DNA of 64,000 bases from the NCBI RefSeq assembly GCF_000003815.2, contig NC_049980.1, forward strand, positions 5,949,010 to 6,013,009. The letters are read 5' to 3'. The translations under genes were made by a program, and so were the position numbers. The notes under the pieces are model-generated. The model saw only the letters and a list, made by a program, of their open reading frames with translations, searched no databases and had not been told where the DNA came from. The stretch is from Branchiostoma floridae (Eukaryota; Chordata; Leptocardii; Amphioxiformes; Branchiostomatidae). This document shows, piece by piece, positions 12,058 to 22,800 of this stretch (position 1 is the stretch's first letter; the number at the start of each line of letters is the position of its first letter).

Positions 12058-12131
12058 TGTCACGAGGCGACTTCGTGACTCATAATAAGGACCACATGTA
12101 CTATAATAAGGACCAGATGTAGGACACGAGG
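12058..12131 (+). repeat. Start of the 3' LTR of element A
   Basis: 74 bp matching the first 74 bp of the 5' LTR, preceded by the purine-rich tract AAAAAGAAAATGGGGTGAGG. The LTR of the second element begins 1 bp later at 12133. Confidence 0.85.
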
Positions 12132-12132
12132 G

Positions 12133-12384
12133 TGTCACGAGGGTGTCACGAGGTGACAGCGTGTTAAGTCACTGTTAACCCCTGGTGTGGGGAATGTCAT
12201 CGGACTAAGTGGGACCAGATGTAGGGGTCGGGGGTAAGTTACACATGGTAAGGGAGGAGGATTCCAGCGAGAGAAGCCGACAGAGAAAGACGTGTCTACC
12301 AGAGCTCCGAATAAAGTCTTCTATCCGCAACATCATGCCTCTGTCCTGATCCTTGACTTGACTCACTACCATGCCACCGTGACA
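12133..12384 (+). repeat. 5' LTR of element B
   Basis: 252 bp, TGTCACGAGG start and ACCGTGACA end. Shares a GGACCAGATGTAGG word with the LTR of element A but is otherwise a different LTR family. Confidence 0.85.
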
Positions 12385-13781
12385 TTTGGTAGTACGGCTG
12401 GGGTGAGTCAAGTTCAACGGACGGGACAGGGGCAGACGAGAGCCGTTCAGATACGTAGGAGAGAGTGCCGATCCGGAGTACCGAGCCCGCGGGGTTGACC
12501 AGCAAGTCCAGCAAGGGGCAGGCGACGGGCGAGCGTCGGTGGCCGAGGCGAGCGAGAGGGAGCAGGAGAGGAGGAGGCGTCCGAGAGATGCAGGCCGACT
12601 TCTACTCTGACAGAGAGCCGGCCCAGAGTGCCTGCGGCAGTAACGACCTGTGGTAGCGGCAAAGAGAGCGGCAGTGGCCGGGGCAAGGCTGGACAGCCAC
12701 GCGGCGGGCGGGATGGTGACCGGAGAAAGAGCGGGCCCGGGCAGAGAGTCCATAGACTCCATACAGAGAGAGACACAGGAGGAAGGTCGGTGGGCTCGCA
12801 TAGTATCATTGGCGCACCGTGCACACCGGCCTAGTTCTGTTACTTACCTTGTTCAGCTTTGTTGTAGTAGTTTTAGATTTGTTAGAATGTAGGCAACCAA
12901 TGTTAGATAAATTATGTCAGTGCTATCAGGAATACAGTATAGATTAGCTGAGCAGCGAGTATCATGCGGACGTGGCGGAAGTCAGTGGGGGGGAGTCACC
13001 AGATGGGTCAGTTTAGATGTAAGACAGACATATAGAGATAGAATTATAGATATACATGTGGGTTTTACTCCCCGGGATAGTAATGTGTAGTTCGTATGAT
13101 GTTACCATATAGCAGGTCAGGGGTGTCCGGCGTTTCATGTAGTTGTCGGAAGGTCTATTTGTTGTGTTTATGTGTTGAGGAGATATTAATGTTTAAGTCG
13201 AGAGGTAGAGGAGAGAGCAGCGGAGTTGAGTTGAGACGTAGATGAGGTGTCGAGGTTAGAAGTCCGGTGTTATGTGTATGGTCGTGTATGTGCGTCAGTG
13301 GTTGCTTTGCGTGCCCTGTCCGACCCCAACCTCTACAGGCGAGACTCCACAGCACGACTCGGCAGACAACGACGCCCCGAGGGCCCGACGTCGTATAGGA
13401 GTCGTCGTCGTGGGAGCATCCAGCCGGGAGGCCTCTGTGGACAAGACAAGCCTCTTCCCGACGGGCAGAGGAGTTCCTGTCGTTTCCCTGTGGTTCCGGG
13501 ACACACCCGGAAGTGCGCAAGCCGGCCGCCGAGGAGGAAGTTGGCGCGGGACACCTGGCAACCATTTGATGAACTTTTGTTGTTGTAAATTGTTATGTTT
13601 TTGTTGTTGTTTTGTAAATGTCGGAATGTCGCTGACCTGCATTGTAGAAGAATTAGTAGTATTGTATAGAAGTATGTAAAAGAAAAGCGGTGATGATCTT
13701 CCTGATAATATGTCCCGGTAATCAATAATTGATAACAGCTGTCAACAATGTGGAAATTGTTTTAAAAAATGAGGGGTGAGG

Positions 13782-14033
13782 TGTCACGAGGGTGTCACGA
13801 GGTGACAGCGTGTTAAGTCACTGTTAACCCCTGGTGTGGGGAATGTCATCGGACTAAGTGGGACCAGATGTAGGGGTCGGGGGTAAGTTACACATGGTAA
13901 GGGAGGAGGATTCCAGCGAGAGAAGCCGACAGAGAAAGACGTGTCTACCAGAGCTCCGAATAAAGTCTTCTATCCGCAACATCATGCCTCTGTCCTGATC
14001 CTTGACTTGACTCACTACCATGCCACCGTGACA
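13782..14033 (+). repeat. 3' LTR of element B
   Basis: 252 bp, matches 12133-12384 throughout by eye. It is followed by CTGG, the same 4 bp that precede the 5' LTR of element A at 5323-5326. Confidence 0.85.
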
Positions 14034-15057
14034 CTGGTACCACAACACAAATACACAATTTTATAAGGACGCACCCAGAGTCATAATGGCGCTAAAACAC
14101 AGGTTTACGCACACGCACAAAGACACACATGTCGTGCTGAGTATATATGTTAACGATTCCTTGTCAGATCTACCTGTATTCACCAAAAATACAGTCAGAA
14201 TACGGTTCCATATCTGTCGAAAATTGTTGTTTTTAATTTTTCGGATAGGAGGTTTTGGATAACTGTGTCCAATTTTGAAATTTGTAACGATTCCGCCATA
14301 AATACAGAGAAATACCTGTACATATTTACCAGGATTCAATGCCAATGCAGAGAGTTAATCATTATAACTACAGAACAAAATCTGTACATATACAATGGTC
14401 GGATCAAGCTGTGTGTCAGGAATTCTTCATGTCTTGTCGACAATATATAAACACACAAAGCAGTGGCACAATGGAAACCTAATAGTATGTGATATGCTGT
14501 CTGCGTGTATAACTCCGAGTTCACATCATCTTTGCAGGAAGCGATGAACGATCAAAGTTATTCTCCGTTGTTGCATTTGCTCAAACTTAAAATGCATGTC
14601 ATCCTATTGATAAATTCAAATATATTGTATCAGAAGATACTATTTTTACAGGATGCAAATAGATACATTATATAATCTTAGAAGCGTTTCTTTAAAAGGA
14701 AGTGATGCACTTGTCAAAATCGTTGTATCTTCTAAGTATACTTCTCTGCAACGCTACTTCTCTGCAACGCTATCAACAGTTATGGACGATTTTATGGAAA
14801 TACCTACACTTTTGTAGATTCGCGTGTACGAGAAGTCCAACTGATTCCACAAGCACACACACATTATGAACGCGTTACGATACAAGTATACGCACAAACA
14901 CAAATACACATATGCCATACTCAGTCAGCCATTGTTAAAGCAGGCCCTGCATGGTGTACATGTAACATGTACAGACCTGTACATGTAACTGAGGGGACGA
15001 CCCTATAGGATTAATGAATGAAGACCTTTATTGTACAGTTTTGCCCAACCGAGCTAA
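14034..15057. other. Intergenic, no gene seen
   Basis: AT-rich flank of the LTR cluster. A faint copy of the GTATCCGGGG-type repeat is around 14390-14500. Nothing else recognised. Confidence 0.5.
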
Positions 15058-15424
15058 GGCCACACCAATTTAATTTCTTGGTTCACGGATTTTTTCATAA
15101 AAAATATGGAGCGAGAGGGCGAAATAAAAATAAAAATAAAAATTGTAAAATGGTTGGGGTAAAGGTAACGGCTAATCCAAAACATAAAGAAAAAAAGTTT
15201 TCAGCTTGAAAAAAGTACAAAAACACTATTTTTGTACAGTAACAGCACCTGTACCCACACTTTAAGGAGCTTATAATATAAAGGCCAATTTGCTACACCA
15301 GAAAGTTGGTGAATGGTTTCATTAATGGTGAAAATTTGCTGAGTGGTAATTTTTATTTTTATTTTCTTTCCCAAAACATAGGAGCGAGCGAATCCGTGAA
15401 CCAAGAAATTAAATCGGTGTGGCC
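15058..15424. mobile_element. PIF/Harbinger-type MITE, copy 1
   Basis: A 367-bp element with about 33-bp terminal inverted repeats beginning GGCCACACCAATTTAATTTC, and a 3-bp TAA on both sides (15055-15057 and 15425-15427). The TWA target duplication and GG..CC ends fit PIF/Harbinger. The interior is AT-rich with AAATAAA runs and no coding potential. A diverged relative is at 58130-58589. Confidence 0.75.
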
Positions 15425-15489
15425 TAAGTACTGATCACAACAAGACAAAACATATTTAACGTTACACATAAGAGTATCACAAATCTTGT

Positions 15490-15870
15490 CTAACACAGAA
15501 GTTCGGCTCCTTCTCCCTTCTTGGTAATAGTGAAAATGTAGGACTGTATGGGTTTAGCTATGGTCGGTTTGTCAAAACGCATGAGAAATGTAAACTTGTC
15601 AATGCCACTCATGTGTCTAAAATGAAGGAATCTACTTTCTATGTAATCAAATAGAGTATTTTTATCATCGGCATACATATCACAATCAACAGTGAAGTGC
15701 ATTTCATCTTCTACCATGTTTCAAGTACAAAATTGGCAGACTTTTTGTTCTAGAGGCGTGCGGTTGTGCCTTCCTGATTCAATTCGTAGTTTGCGGCAAC
15801 TGATTCTTAGTTTAGCGATGGTAGTTCTGTGCCGAATGTTAGTAATTTTCAAATACTTCTCAATTAATAA
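15490..15870 (-). pseudogene. LINE reverse-transcriptase C-terminal fragment (broken)
   Basis: Reading the minus strand from 15870 down, one frame gives a basic segment ending in EQKVCQFC and another gives VEDEMHFTVDCDMY and IDKFTFLM. Together this is the Cys/His C-terminal tail seen in many animal non-LTR retrotransposons (pattern RI..H.L.IE.GR......R.C..C....EDE.HF...C..Y). The two halves lie in different frames that meet near 15720, so the copy is dead and 5'-truncated. Clade not determined. Confidence 0.65.
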
Positions 15871-16049
15871 ACAAATTAATAAACATGGACAGGTCAAGCT
15901 ATGTGTCTGGGGCTCTTCTTGTCTTGTCGACAACAAACACACAAGGCAGTAGCACCCTGGAAACATATGTGATCTGCTTTCTGCTTGTCCAATTTACATC
16001 ATCTTTAGATAAGTGTAGTTACAAACTACATTTAGGTAGTCTTGTTATT

Positions 16050-16200
16050 AGGGTAATTAACTTAGAATCCAAAGGTTATTGGGTTCGAATTCCTGGCAAG
16101 CCCTGGTGTTGTATTTTTCGAAAAAGCGCCTAACACAAATGTCTTCACCATGATAAGGTGAAATGAGTACTCAGCTCAGGGCTTTTTGAATTTCTTTTGT
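16050..16200 (+). repeat. tRNA-like SINE fragment
   Basis: Contains a B-box-like GGGTTCGAATTCC near 16080, followed by the tail words (GATAAGGTGAAATGAGTACTCAGCT) seen in the other SINE copies. The A-box half is weak. Confidence 0.4.
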
Positions 16201-16785
16201 GACTTCAAGATAGATAGATATATATAGGAAATGTCGCAAAGTATTGTTGTATGCATCCGTCTGTCTCGGAAGACAATGATAGGCAGACAGGGTTTCTTCT
16301 CCACCCTCTCGTCCACTGGCACACTAAGTCCTACAGGGACTACCTGTATGCAACGTGTAAGACGGCCCCAGCAGATGCAGGTTTGTTGTTTGGAGTATAG
16401 TATTGTAGGTTTATTGTAGGAATATTATAGTGTGTTGACCTTGCCATACGCCAAAAAAACAGTTACTCAAGCAACTGGATATGATTTTGGCAACGGTCAG
16501 ACATTTCAGACAACCATCCGGTGTCTTTCGTCAGTGACACTGGAGAAATCTTGTTGGAGAGAATCTTTATACGTGTATATCCTCACTGTGAATTGATATG
16601 CAAAAGAGATCTAGTTGAAGGAAAGGTTTATCCTGTGATACATGATACCGCAAATCTACAGTCCAACATTTTGACAACCTTTGCACTTCTATTTTGCATA
16701 TTATAGCGTATTTTCAGTTTACTGGGACCACCGTCCGATTTTGTCAATTGTCAATTCGATTATTTAGCAAATGCCAAAGAAGCAA

Positions 16786-16905
16786 TGAGCGCTATTGGGT
16801 AAGATGTGTATCCGGGGCCCTTCATATCTTGTCGTCGCTTATGGTTAACAAGGTGGAAGCACCTCGGAAAATGTGTCTTGTCTACTGTCTGAGGGATGGT
16901 CTGCG
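16786..16905 (+). repeat. Dispersed repeat, GTATCCGGGG family
   Basis: Same words and order as the copy at 5146-5255, including GGTAAGATGTGTATCCGGGG and ATGTCTTGTCTAC. Confidence 0.55.
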
Positions 16906-17003
16906 ATGAGCTTATATCAAGGAAGAAGTAACACAACGTAAGGCAACGTGTCGGATACATGTCAAACAAAAACACAACACAAACACACTTAACACACACT
17001 CAA

Positions 17004-17008
<5 letters not shown>

Positions 17009-17039
<31 letters not shown>
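17009..17039 (+). repeat. (GA)n microsatellite
   Basis: About 15 tandem GA dinucleotides. Confidence 0.95.
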
Positions 17040-17041
<2 letters not shown>

Positions 17042-17079
17042 TCTCGAGAGCACTAGTACTATTGTTGTTTGACCTAGAC

Positions 17080-18045
17080 CTCGGAGGTAACGGGTTCTTA
17101 ACTGCTGATTTATCGATGTTGTGCCCTTGGGAAATGCACTTATCACGACTTTCCTCGCTTCACTCGGGTGAAAATGAGTACCTAGCTTCGGTTAGGGCCG
17201 TCCCTCGGATAGGACGTTAAATGGCGGTGCCGTGTTTGAGGGGAGCCACATTTAGAGCACGTCACCCTTATCGGGGCAGGGGTCCTTCCCAGTGTGGGTG
17301 CTTTGAAACCTACAGTCCTATGGACGCACATAAGGAAATTATTGTCTTATTGAGGTCACCTGAGTTGCACCGAATGGCAGATCGCCCCCCAGACACTTGC
17401 GACAGTCGTATTGAGGTCACCTGAGTTGCGCCGAATGCAGATCGCCCCAAACACTTGCGACAGTGGTATTGGGGTCACCTGAGTGGCGCAGAATGGCAGC
17501 TCGCCACAGACACTTGCGACAGTCGTATTGAGGTCACCTGAGTGGCGCCGAATGGCAGATCGCTCCAGACACTTGCTACAGTCGTATTGAGGTCACCTGA
17601 GTGGCGCCGAATGGCAGCTCACTCCAGACACTTGCGACAGTCGTATTCAGGTCACCTGAGTGGCGCCGAATGGCAGCTCACTCCAGACACTTGCGACAGT
17701 CGTATTCAGGTCACCTGAGTGGCGCCGAATGGCAGCTCGCTCCAGACACTTGCGACAGTCGTATTGAGGTCACATGAGTTGCACCGAATGGCAGCTCGCT
17801 CCAGACACTTGCGACAGTCGTTTTGAGGCCACCTGAGTTGCACCGAATATCAGCTCGCTCCAGACACTTGCGACAGTCGTATTGAGGTCACATGAGTTGC
17901 ACCGAATGGCAGCTCGCTCCAGACACTTGCGACAGTCGTATTGAGGTCACCTGAGTGGCGCCGAATGGCAGCTCACTCCAGACACTTGCGATTTAGTCCC
18001 GTAATTCAGCCCCTGGTTGCAATGACAGAGTAGTCGGCCCACCTA
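17080..18045 (+). repeat. tRNA-derived SINE-like repeat with expanded tail
   Basis: The left part (to about 17340) carries the family words TTGTGCCCTTGGGAAA, TTTCCTCGCTTCACTCGGGTG and GGATAGGACGTTAAATGG. The right end has CAGCCCCTGGTTGCAA and GTAGTCGGCCCACC. The same head and tail order is found on the minus strand at 32388-32680. Between them sits the minisatellite 17343-17992. Confidence 0.65.
17343..17992 (+). repeat. 59-bp minisatellite, about 11 units
   Basis: Eleven head-to-tail units of 58-61 bp built on AGTCGTATTGAGGTCACC, TGAGTGGCGCCGAATGGCAG and CTCGCTCCAGACACTTGCGAC. Units differ from each other by a few bases. The related repeat at 32388-32680 holds only one such unit, so the array grew inside this copy. 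Confidence 0.9.
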
Positions 18046-18395
18046 ATAACCCTAACCCTATGATATTATTTCCAACTTCTTTCGAGAATTTGAAACTTTT
18101 CCTCCTTCAGTCAAGTTCAAATTGTAGATGATTCTTCCACTGTGTAAATAGGTAATGTACCTAGAAACTTTAGTATAAAGGGTTTGCATACGCATAAGCG
18201 GTTTTAGAATCATTTTGTAGGATTTTGTCGATTGTTAAACTTTAATAACGCATAGGAAACAACAAGACAGAACTAGACACAGTTGGGCAAGATACATGTA
18301 AGTATTGGGGACATTCAGGCCTGTCAAATAGATACACGCGTTAGATAACGCTTAGATATTAAAGAATACAGAAGGAAGGGTGGTTAAACTTACAT
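18046..18395. other. Intergenic, no gene seen
   Basis: AT-rich DNA. Contains two CCCTAA-type hexamers (18046-18060), too few to call a telomeric relic. Confidence 0.5.
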
Positions 18396-18412
18396 TTGTT
18401 TATATTATATAC

Positions 18413-18680
18413 TCATGATGATGATAATGATAATAATTATAATGATGGTGATGGTGATGATAATGGTGATGATGGTAATGGCGATGGTGATGATGATGGT
18501 GATGATGATGATGATGATGATAATGGTGATATTGGTGATGATGATATAGAGGGTGATGGTGATGATGATAGTGATGATAATGATGGTGATGATGATAATG
18601 GTGATGATGATAGTGATGATGGTGATGATGATATTGGTGATGATGATGCTGATGATGATGTCGATGATGATGGTGGTGGT
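18413..18680 (+). repeat. GAT-rich trinucleotide microsatellite
   Basis: Imperfect GAT/GGT array. It stays open in several frames (Asp-rich on the plus strand, His- or Ile-rich on the minus), a by-product of the repeat and not a gene. Confidence 0.95.
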
Positions 18681-18747
18681 GATCATGATTGTATATACCT
18701 TGTTTTAACAAATCATTGTGTCCAATTTCAACAAACTCAACATCAAC

Positions 18748-18860
18748 TACCGTTGGAAAAGATGTGTATCCGGGGCCACTTAAACCTTGTTATTGTTGAG
18801 GACCCACAAGGTAGAGGCGCCCTGGAAATATCTCTTTTCTACATGTCTGAAGGACGATTT
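18748..18860 (+). repeat. Dispersed repeat, GTATCCGGGG family
   Basis: Contains GATGTGTATCCGGGGCC, CCTTGTTATTG and the downstream AATATCTCTTTTCTAC; same order as other copies. Confidence 0.55.
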
Positions 18861-18919
18861 GTGATGGTATATCTCAGGGATGAAGCCATACAACACAACA
18901 ACGCAGAGCAAACAAGCTG

Positions 18920-19195
18920 CTAGGGGGCCAAACATACATCAGTTCTTCCTTACATCACGAGCTATCTGCCACCAAAAATCAAGACTATAGCATGTCCAGG
19001 TCAAAATATGGAACAAAAAAGGAAGTTCTTCTGCTAATAAATATCACATACCAGGGGGCCAAAATCGTCATTGACCTTAGTCTTCCCAACCCCTACCCAC
19101 TTACCAAATAGCATCGTAGTCCATCAAGAGGTTCTCAAATTATGATGACCACAAATATCAGGAAATACAGACAGACACAAAGACACACGCCAAAA
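18920..19195 (-). repeat. Dispersed repeat related to the 24870 element
   Basis: Read on the minus strand it follows the same word order as 24900-25200 (GTGTGTCT, CCACAAAT/ATTTGTGG, GGCCCCCT, ACATGCTATGGT-like, GATAGCTC). Related copies also at 34410-34665, 50640-50885 and 54370-54665. Confidence 0.5.
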
Positions 19196-19374
19196 ACTAT
19201 ACCACCATTTTTCAAAGAGGTAATAACTAAGTACATGACAAAATGCTTAGATCCTAGACGGTGAGGGTAGTTGGACCTCCTATAGTAATGTAATGATATA
19301 ACAGTTACCTTGTTAAAATTTCTACTCAATTTTGCCAATGTTAAAGCATGTAGAAAATACGAAAGCAACATTGA

Positions 19375-19500
19375 ACACTGTAGGATAAGATGTGTATCCG
19401 GGGCCATTTATGCCTTGTTGTTGCTAAGGGCTCCCAAGGTTGAATCACCCCGAAAACATGTCTTGTCTACTTTCCGAAAGACAGGTGGAGAAGAGTTTAT
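19375..19500 (+). repeat. Dispersed repeat, GTATCCGGGG family
   Basis: Contains AAGATGTGTATCCGGGGCC, CCTTGTTGTTG and ACATGTCTTGTCTAC; lies 350-480 bp upstream of the AGMO start codon. Confidence 0.55.
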
Positions 19501-19856
19501 CTCAAGGGGAGGGTATGTGTATGGGGCACTTCAAGTCCTGTCGGTAATAGATTGGTAATAGATTAATGCAGTCAGCTCCAGTCATGAACAGAGATGAGGG
19601 GGGATATAAAGTGAGCTACGTTTGGGACGGCATTCTCACTGCTGCAGCGCCACCTACATCGGCTATAAGTAGCAGCGAGAATCTTATCCAGCCATTCTAA
19701 CCCTGATGATTGTGTCTGATAGTGAAATTTTATCTCAAGAAACCCCCGTCATCTTAAGGATCCTTATGGGAGAACAACTATAGGCCAGGGCAGGGTCTTA
19801 AAATCCTTGAAATTTTGCATATCATGCATACACGTATACCCACCCCTTGATAAACA
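19501..19856 (+). promoter_or_regulatory. Probable AGMO promoter / 5' leader
   Basis: Unique-looking DNA immediately upstream of the AGMO first coding exon. A TATA-like GATATAAAG lies near 19603 and a second TATAAG near 19664. The start site is not shown by the sequence; position is inferred from proximity to the ATG. Confidence 0.35.
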
Positions 19857-22800
19857 ATGGAATGTACCAGCAAGATGGCGGAGCTTCAGTTTGACGAGGT
19901 TATTTCAGGGAAGCAGGGTCCGTCCCTTCTAACGGGACTCAGGCGGCTCTTCTACCTGGTCACGCCGAACGAGACGACTTTCCAAACTCGGGACGAAGTG
20001 CCCGAATACATCGAACAGGTTTTCAATCTACTTTTTATTCTATGCAATTTAAAATTTCCTCTTTATATTTATAGAGACCTTTACAGTTAAGCAGGGACAA
20101 AGAGGTAGGGTTATGCAAGGGGTTGGAGCGCAACAGGTGTTTCTGGAAATGTATGTATTATTTGCAAAAAAAGCTGGCAAAAAGTAAGTCAAAACCCCAA
20201 AATGGTACAAACTTAAGATGAAAAGAACTTTGTTTTCGTACCATTATATAACACAGTAGTGGCCTCTAGTGTGTATACGTAACGTGCTCGGAAAGTAAAC
20301 ACATTGTCTAGGTCACTTGGGTTAAAGTCCAACAACGCAATTGGACGGTGGTATATCCCAAAAATAAAAACAGGAAAGCTTTTTCAAGTTAAAATTGTCA
20401 TTTGTATCGGTGGAGCAATCTTTTACCTAGTAGTTCCAAAACTACTAAAACCTAAAAAAAATATTCTACATACCTAGGGTCTGATGTACATTTTACTATA
20501 TAAAGTTAGTAAGAAATTCTATAATTGACACGTGATTTCTTTGTTCACATTAACATAACACGTCTAGGAAGTCTATGTCACAAAACGTTCAATAATCACA
20601 GACATTTTGTAACATACGTATGACTGTATTTAGAGCTGTAATCACACAGCAGTAATATAAAGATCAAAACGAGTATACGAGCTCTTATGGGAATTTTCGG
20701 AGGTTCTATTTCAATCGGTGCGCGAGTTTTAGGGACAGATCAAAGTGCGCAAAACCTCTTATTATGAAACTATGTTTTTAGACCAAGCAAAGAGCTCAAT
20801 TTCAAAACTTGGCAACCTTCTGGTCGAAGATCAACAGATTGGACAGAAGGCACCGGCTGTTAAATGGGCAGTTCAACCAGACTTTTCAAAGCAGGTATAT
20901 ACAGTCAAACCTGCCCAAGCGACCACCTCTTCAAGTCCTCTCACCTGGTCATTACGACCGCTTTTCTCTGTCCAGAAAATTTTCCCCATAAACGTAAGTT
21001 GTGGGTAAATTGACAGTCTGTCCAAAACGGCCGCTTTTGTTCGGTCCCCTTGGTGGTCGTTTATAGAGCAGGTTTTACCGTATGTATTCTATACATTGTT
21101 TGTTTTGTTGTCTGTCTCTGTGTACACAGGCCACGCCTTTCTTCATCATGATGATCCTCGTGGAGTTCGTTGTGACGACCCTGAAGAAGGACACCATCCC
21201 CGCCCGCCTTAACGATTCCATCAGCTCTATTTCTGCAGGAATGATGGCGCAATTTGTAGCTAGGTGATTTTCCTTGTGAATGTATCCTTAAATCATAGAT
21301 ACTGGTGTGATATGCGTAAATTCAAGGAAGATAGAACCTCAGGGCTTGGTAAGTTGAAGCCTGTCTAGATCTACTACGGCCCCTTTTGGTCAGAATCGGC
21401 CATATGGATAAATCGAACATCATGCCTACACGATTCCTGGAATAATGCATAGAAATAGTTCTTTAGGAATGTTTTACAAATCTAACAGAATTAAAGGAAT
21501 TTTCTTAGTAACGCTAGTTCACCTTTATCCGTGGGGTGACCTTTATCCGTTGTCTTAAAAAACAGCACATTTAGGAGTATTAAGTCTGCGGACTGTGACT
21601 TCAAATTTGCAATTTTTTCAAAATGTCCCGATTTGAAACCACCGTCCGTCGACTTCATATCCCTAAATACGTTTTTTTCTTACGAACAACGAATATAGGT
21701 TACCATCGGATAAAGGTGAACCAGCGTTAAATAGAATTGATAAGAATTTACAAATTATGTTGTTTGCAGGATATTCTTGAAAAGCATCTTTGCTTTTCTC
21801 TACATGTACATCCACGAGAACTACCGCCTGGTGGACCTGCCGTGGGACTCCCATGTAACCTGGTGGACGGCCTTCATCGTGGTGGAGTTCTTCTACTACT
21901 GGTTCCACAGGATGTCACATGGTAAATATACATTTATGTCATACCTGTGACGCGAAAACGTTCGATACGGGTGTTCCGGACCGGGCCGTAACTTCCGTAT
22001 CGCACAGGATTTCTTCGAGTAAATCGAACCATTTCGAACGGGCCGAGTGTGGCACGGTTGGCAATTCGAATACCTGATTCGGACGTTGGAACATTGCTTT
22101 TTTGTTCGAGGGCACCAAATTTGTTCAACTTCTGGCGCATTTCGCATCAAAACATGGGTTTTCTCGGGTGGGTATGACATAAATAAAATACAACACGGTG
22201 TATTCCGTATCGCCCAAGGTACCAGCCCGCCCGTATCATACCTGGGCCCCGATAACGCTCGATAGAGGTGTTCCGGACCGGGTGATAATCCGAATAATTC
22301 AAATATATTCTGCGCACGCCGAGTGCGGCGCGGTCGAAAATTCGAATACTTGATTAGGGCGTTGGAACATTGCTGTTTTAACAATCATTGTTCGAGGGCA
22401 CAGAATTTTCTCAACTTCTGGCGTATTTCGCATCGAAACTTGTATTTTCTCACCCTCGGTCCCAGCCCTCCCTCGGGTCGGATCGGTTTTATCGCATTAT
22501 CGTGTCAATGTTTACTTCCTCAAGATAGTTTATATTTTTCAACATGCCTATCAATCTATATATCTATCTCCCTATATGCACATATATGCGTATTTCCTTC
22601 TTTCCTTCAGAAACATAGTAACATTATGAGCGTTTGTGAGGGAAAAAGCAGAATTATATGTGCGTACACCAAAATTCTTTTCGTCCTCACGATGTACCTG
22701 CCATCTACAGAATAGGGTGCATTTTTACCTCCATGAAAAATGGTATAGTTTGTGGTCTTTTTGTGTGTTTATATGTGTGTTCGTGTTTCTGTTTGTCGTT

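Larger units (their letters stand above)
5327..12131 (+). mobile_element. Ty3/Gypsy LTR retrotransposon (element A)
   Basis: Parts in order: 5' LTR (5327-5561), primer-binding site just after it, gag frame (5858-6889), aspartic protease frame (6919-7494), pol frame with reverse transcriptase, RNase H and integrase (7595-11122), a GC-rich 3' region interrupted by an assembly gap, a purine-rich tract before 12058, and the start of the 3' LTR at 12058, where the second LTR element begins. The coding part looks whole. The readable 74 bp of 3' LTR match the 5' LTR without difference, so the insertion is young. Treated as a fossil copy; family Metaviridae (Ty3/Gypsy). Confidence 0.9.
12133..14033 (+). 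mobile_element. Short non-autonomous LTR retroelement (element B)
   Basis: Two 252-bp LTRs (12133-12384 and 13782-14033) flank about 1.4 kb without convincing coding sequence. By eye the LTRs are identical, so it is very young. It has the same TGTCACG...CGTGACA ends as element A, the same TGGTAGTACGGCTGGGGT just after the LTR, a similar purine tract before the 3' LTR, and a GC-rich 3' region (about 13316-13540) that resembles element A at 11437-11620. This fits a small passenger (TRIM/LARD-like) that borrows proteins of an A-like element. Inference from shared cis sequences. Confidence 0.8.

Noticed and set aside
12205-13725. Frames of 113-198 codons inside element B
   Set aside because: GC-rich, overlapping on both strands, no retroelement motif. 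The element is best read as non-coding.
18046-18060. Telomere-like CCCTAA repeats
   Set aside because: Only about two units; not enough for an interstitial telomere.
18396-18923. 175-codon Asp-rich plus-strand frame and His-rich minus-strand frame
   Set aside because: Both are produced by the GAT/GGT microsatellite; no start context, no domain, biased only by the repeat.
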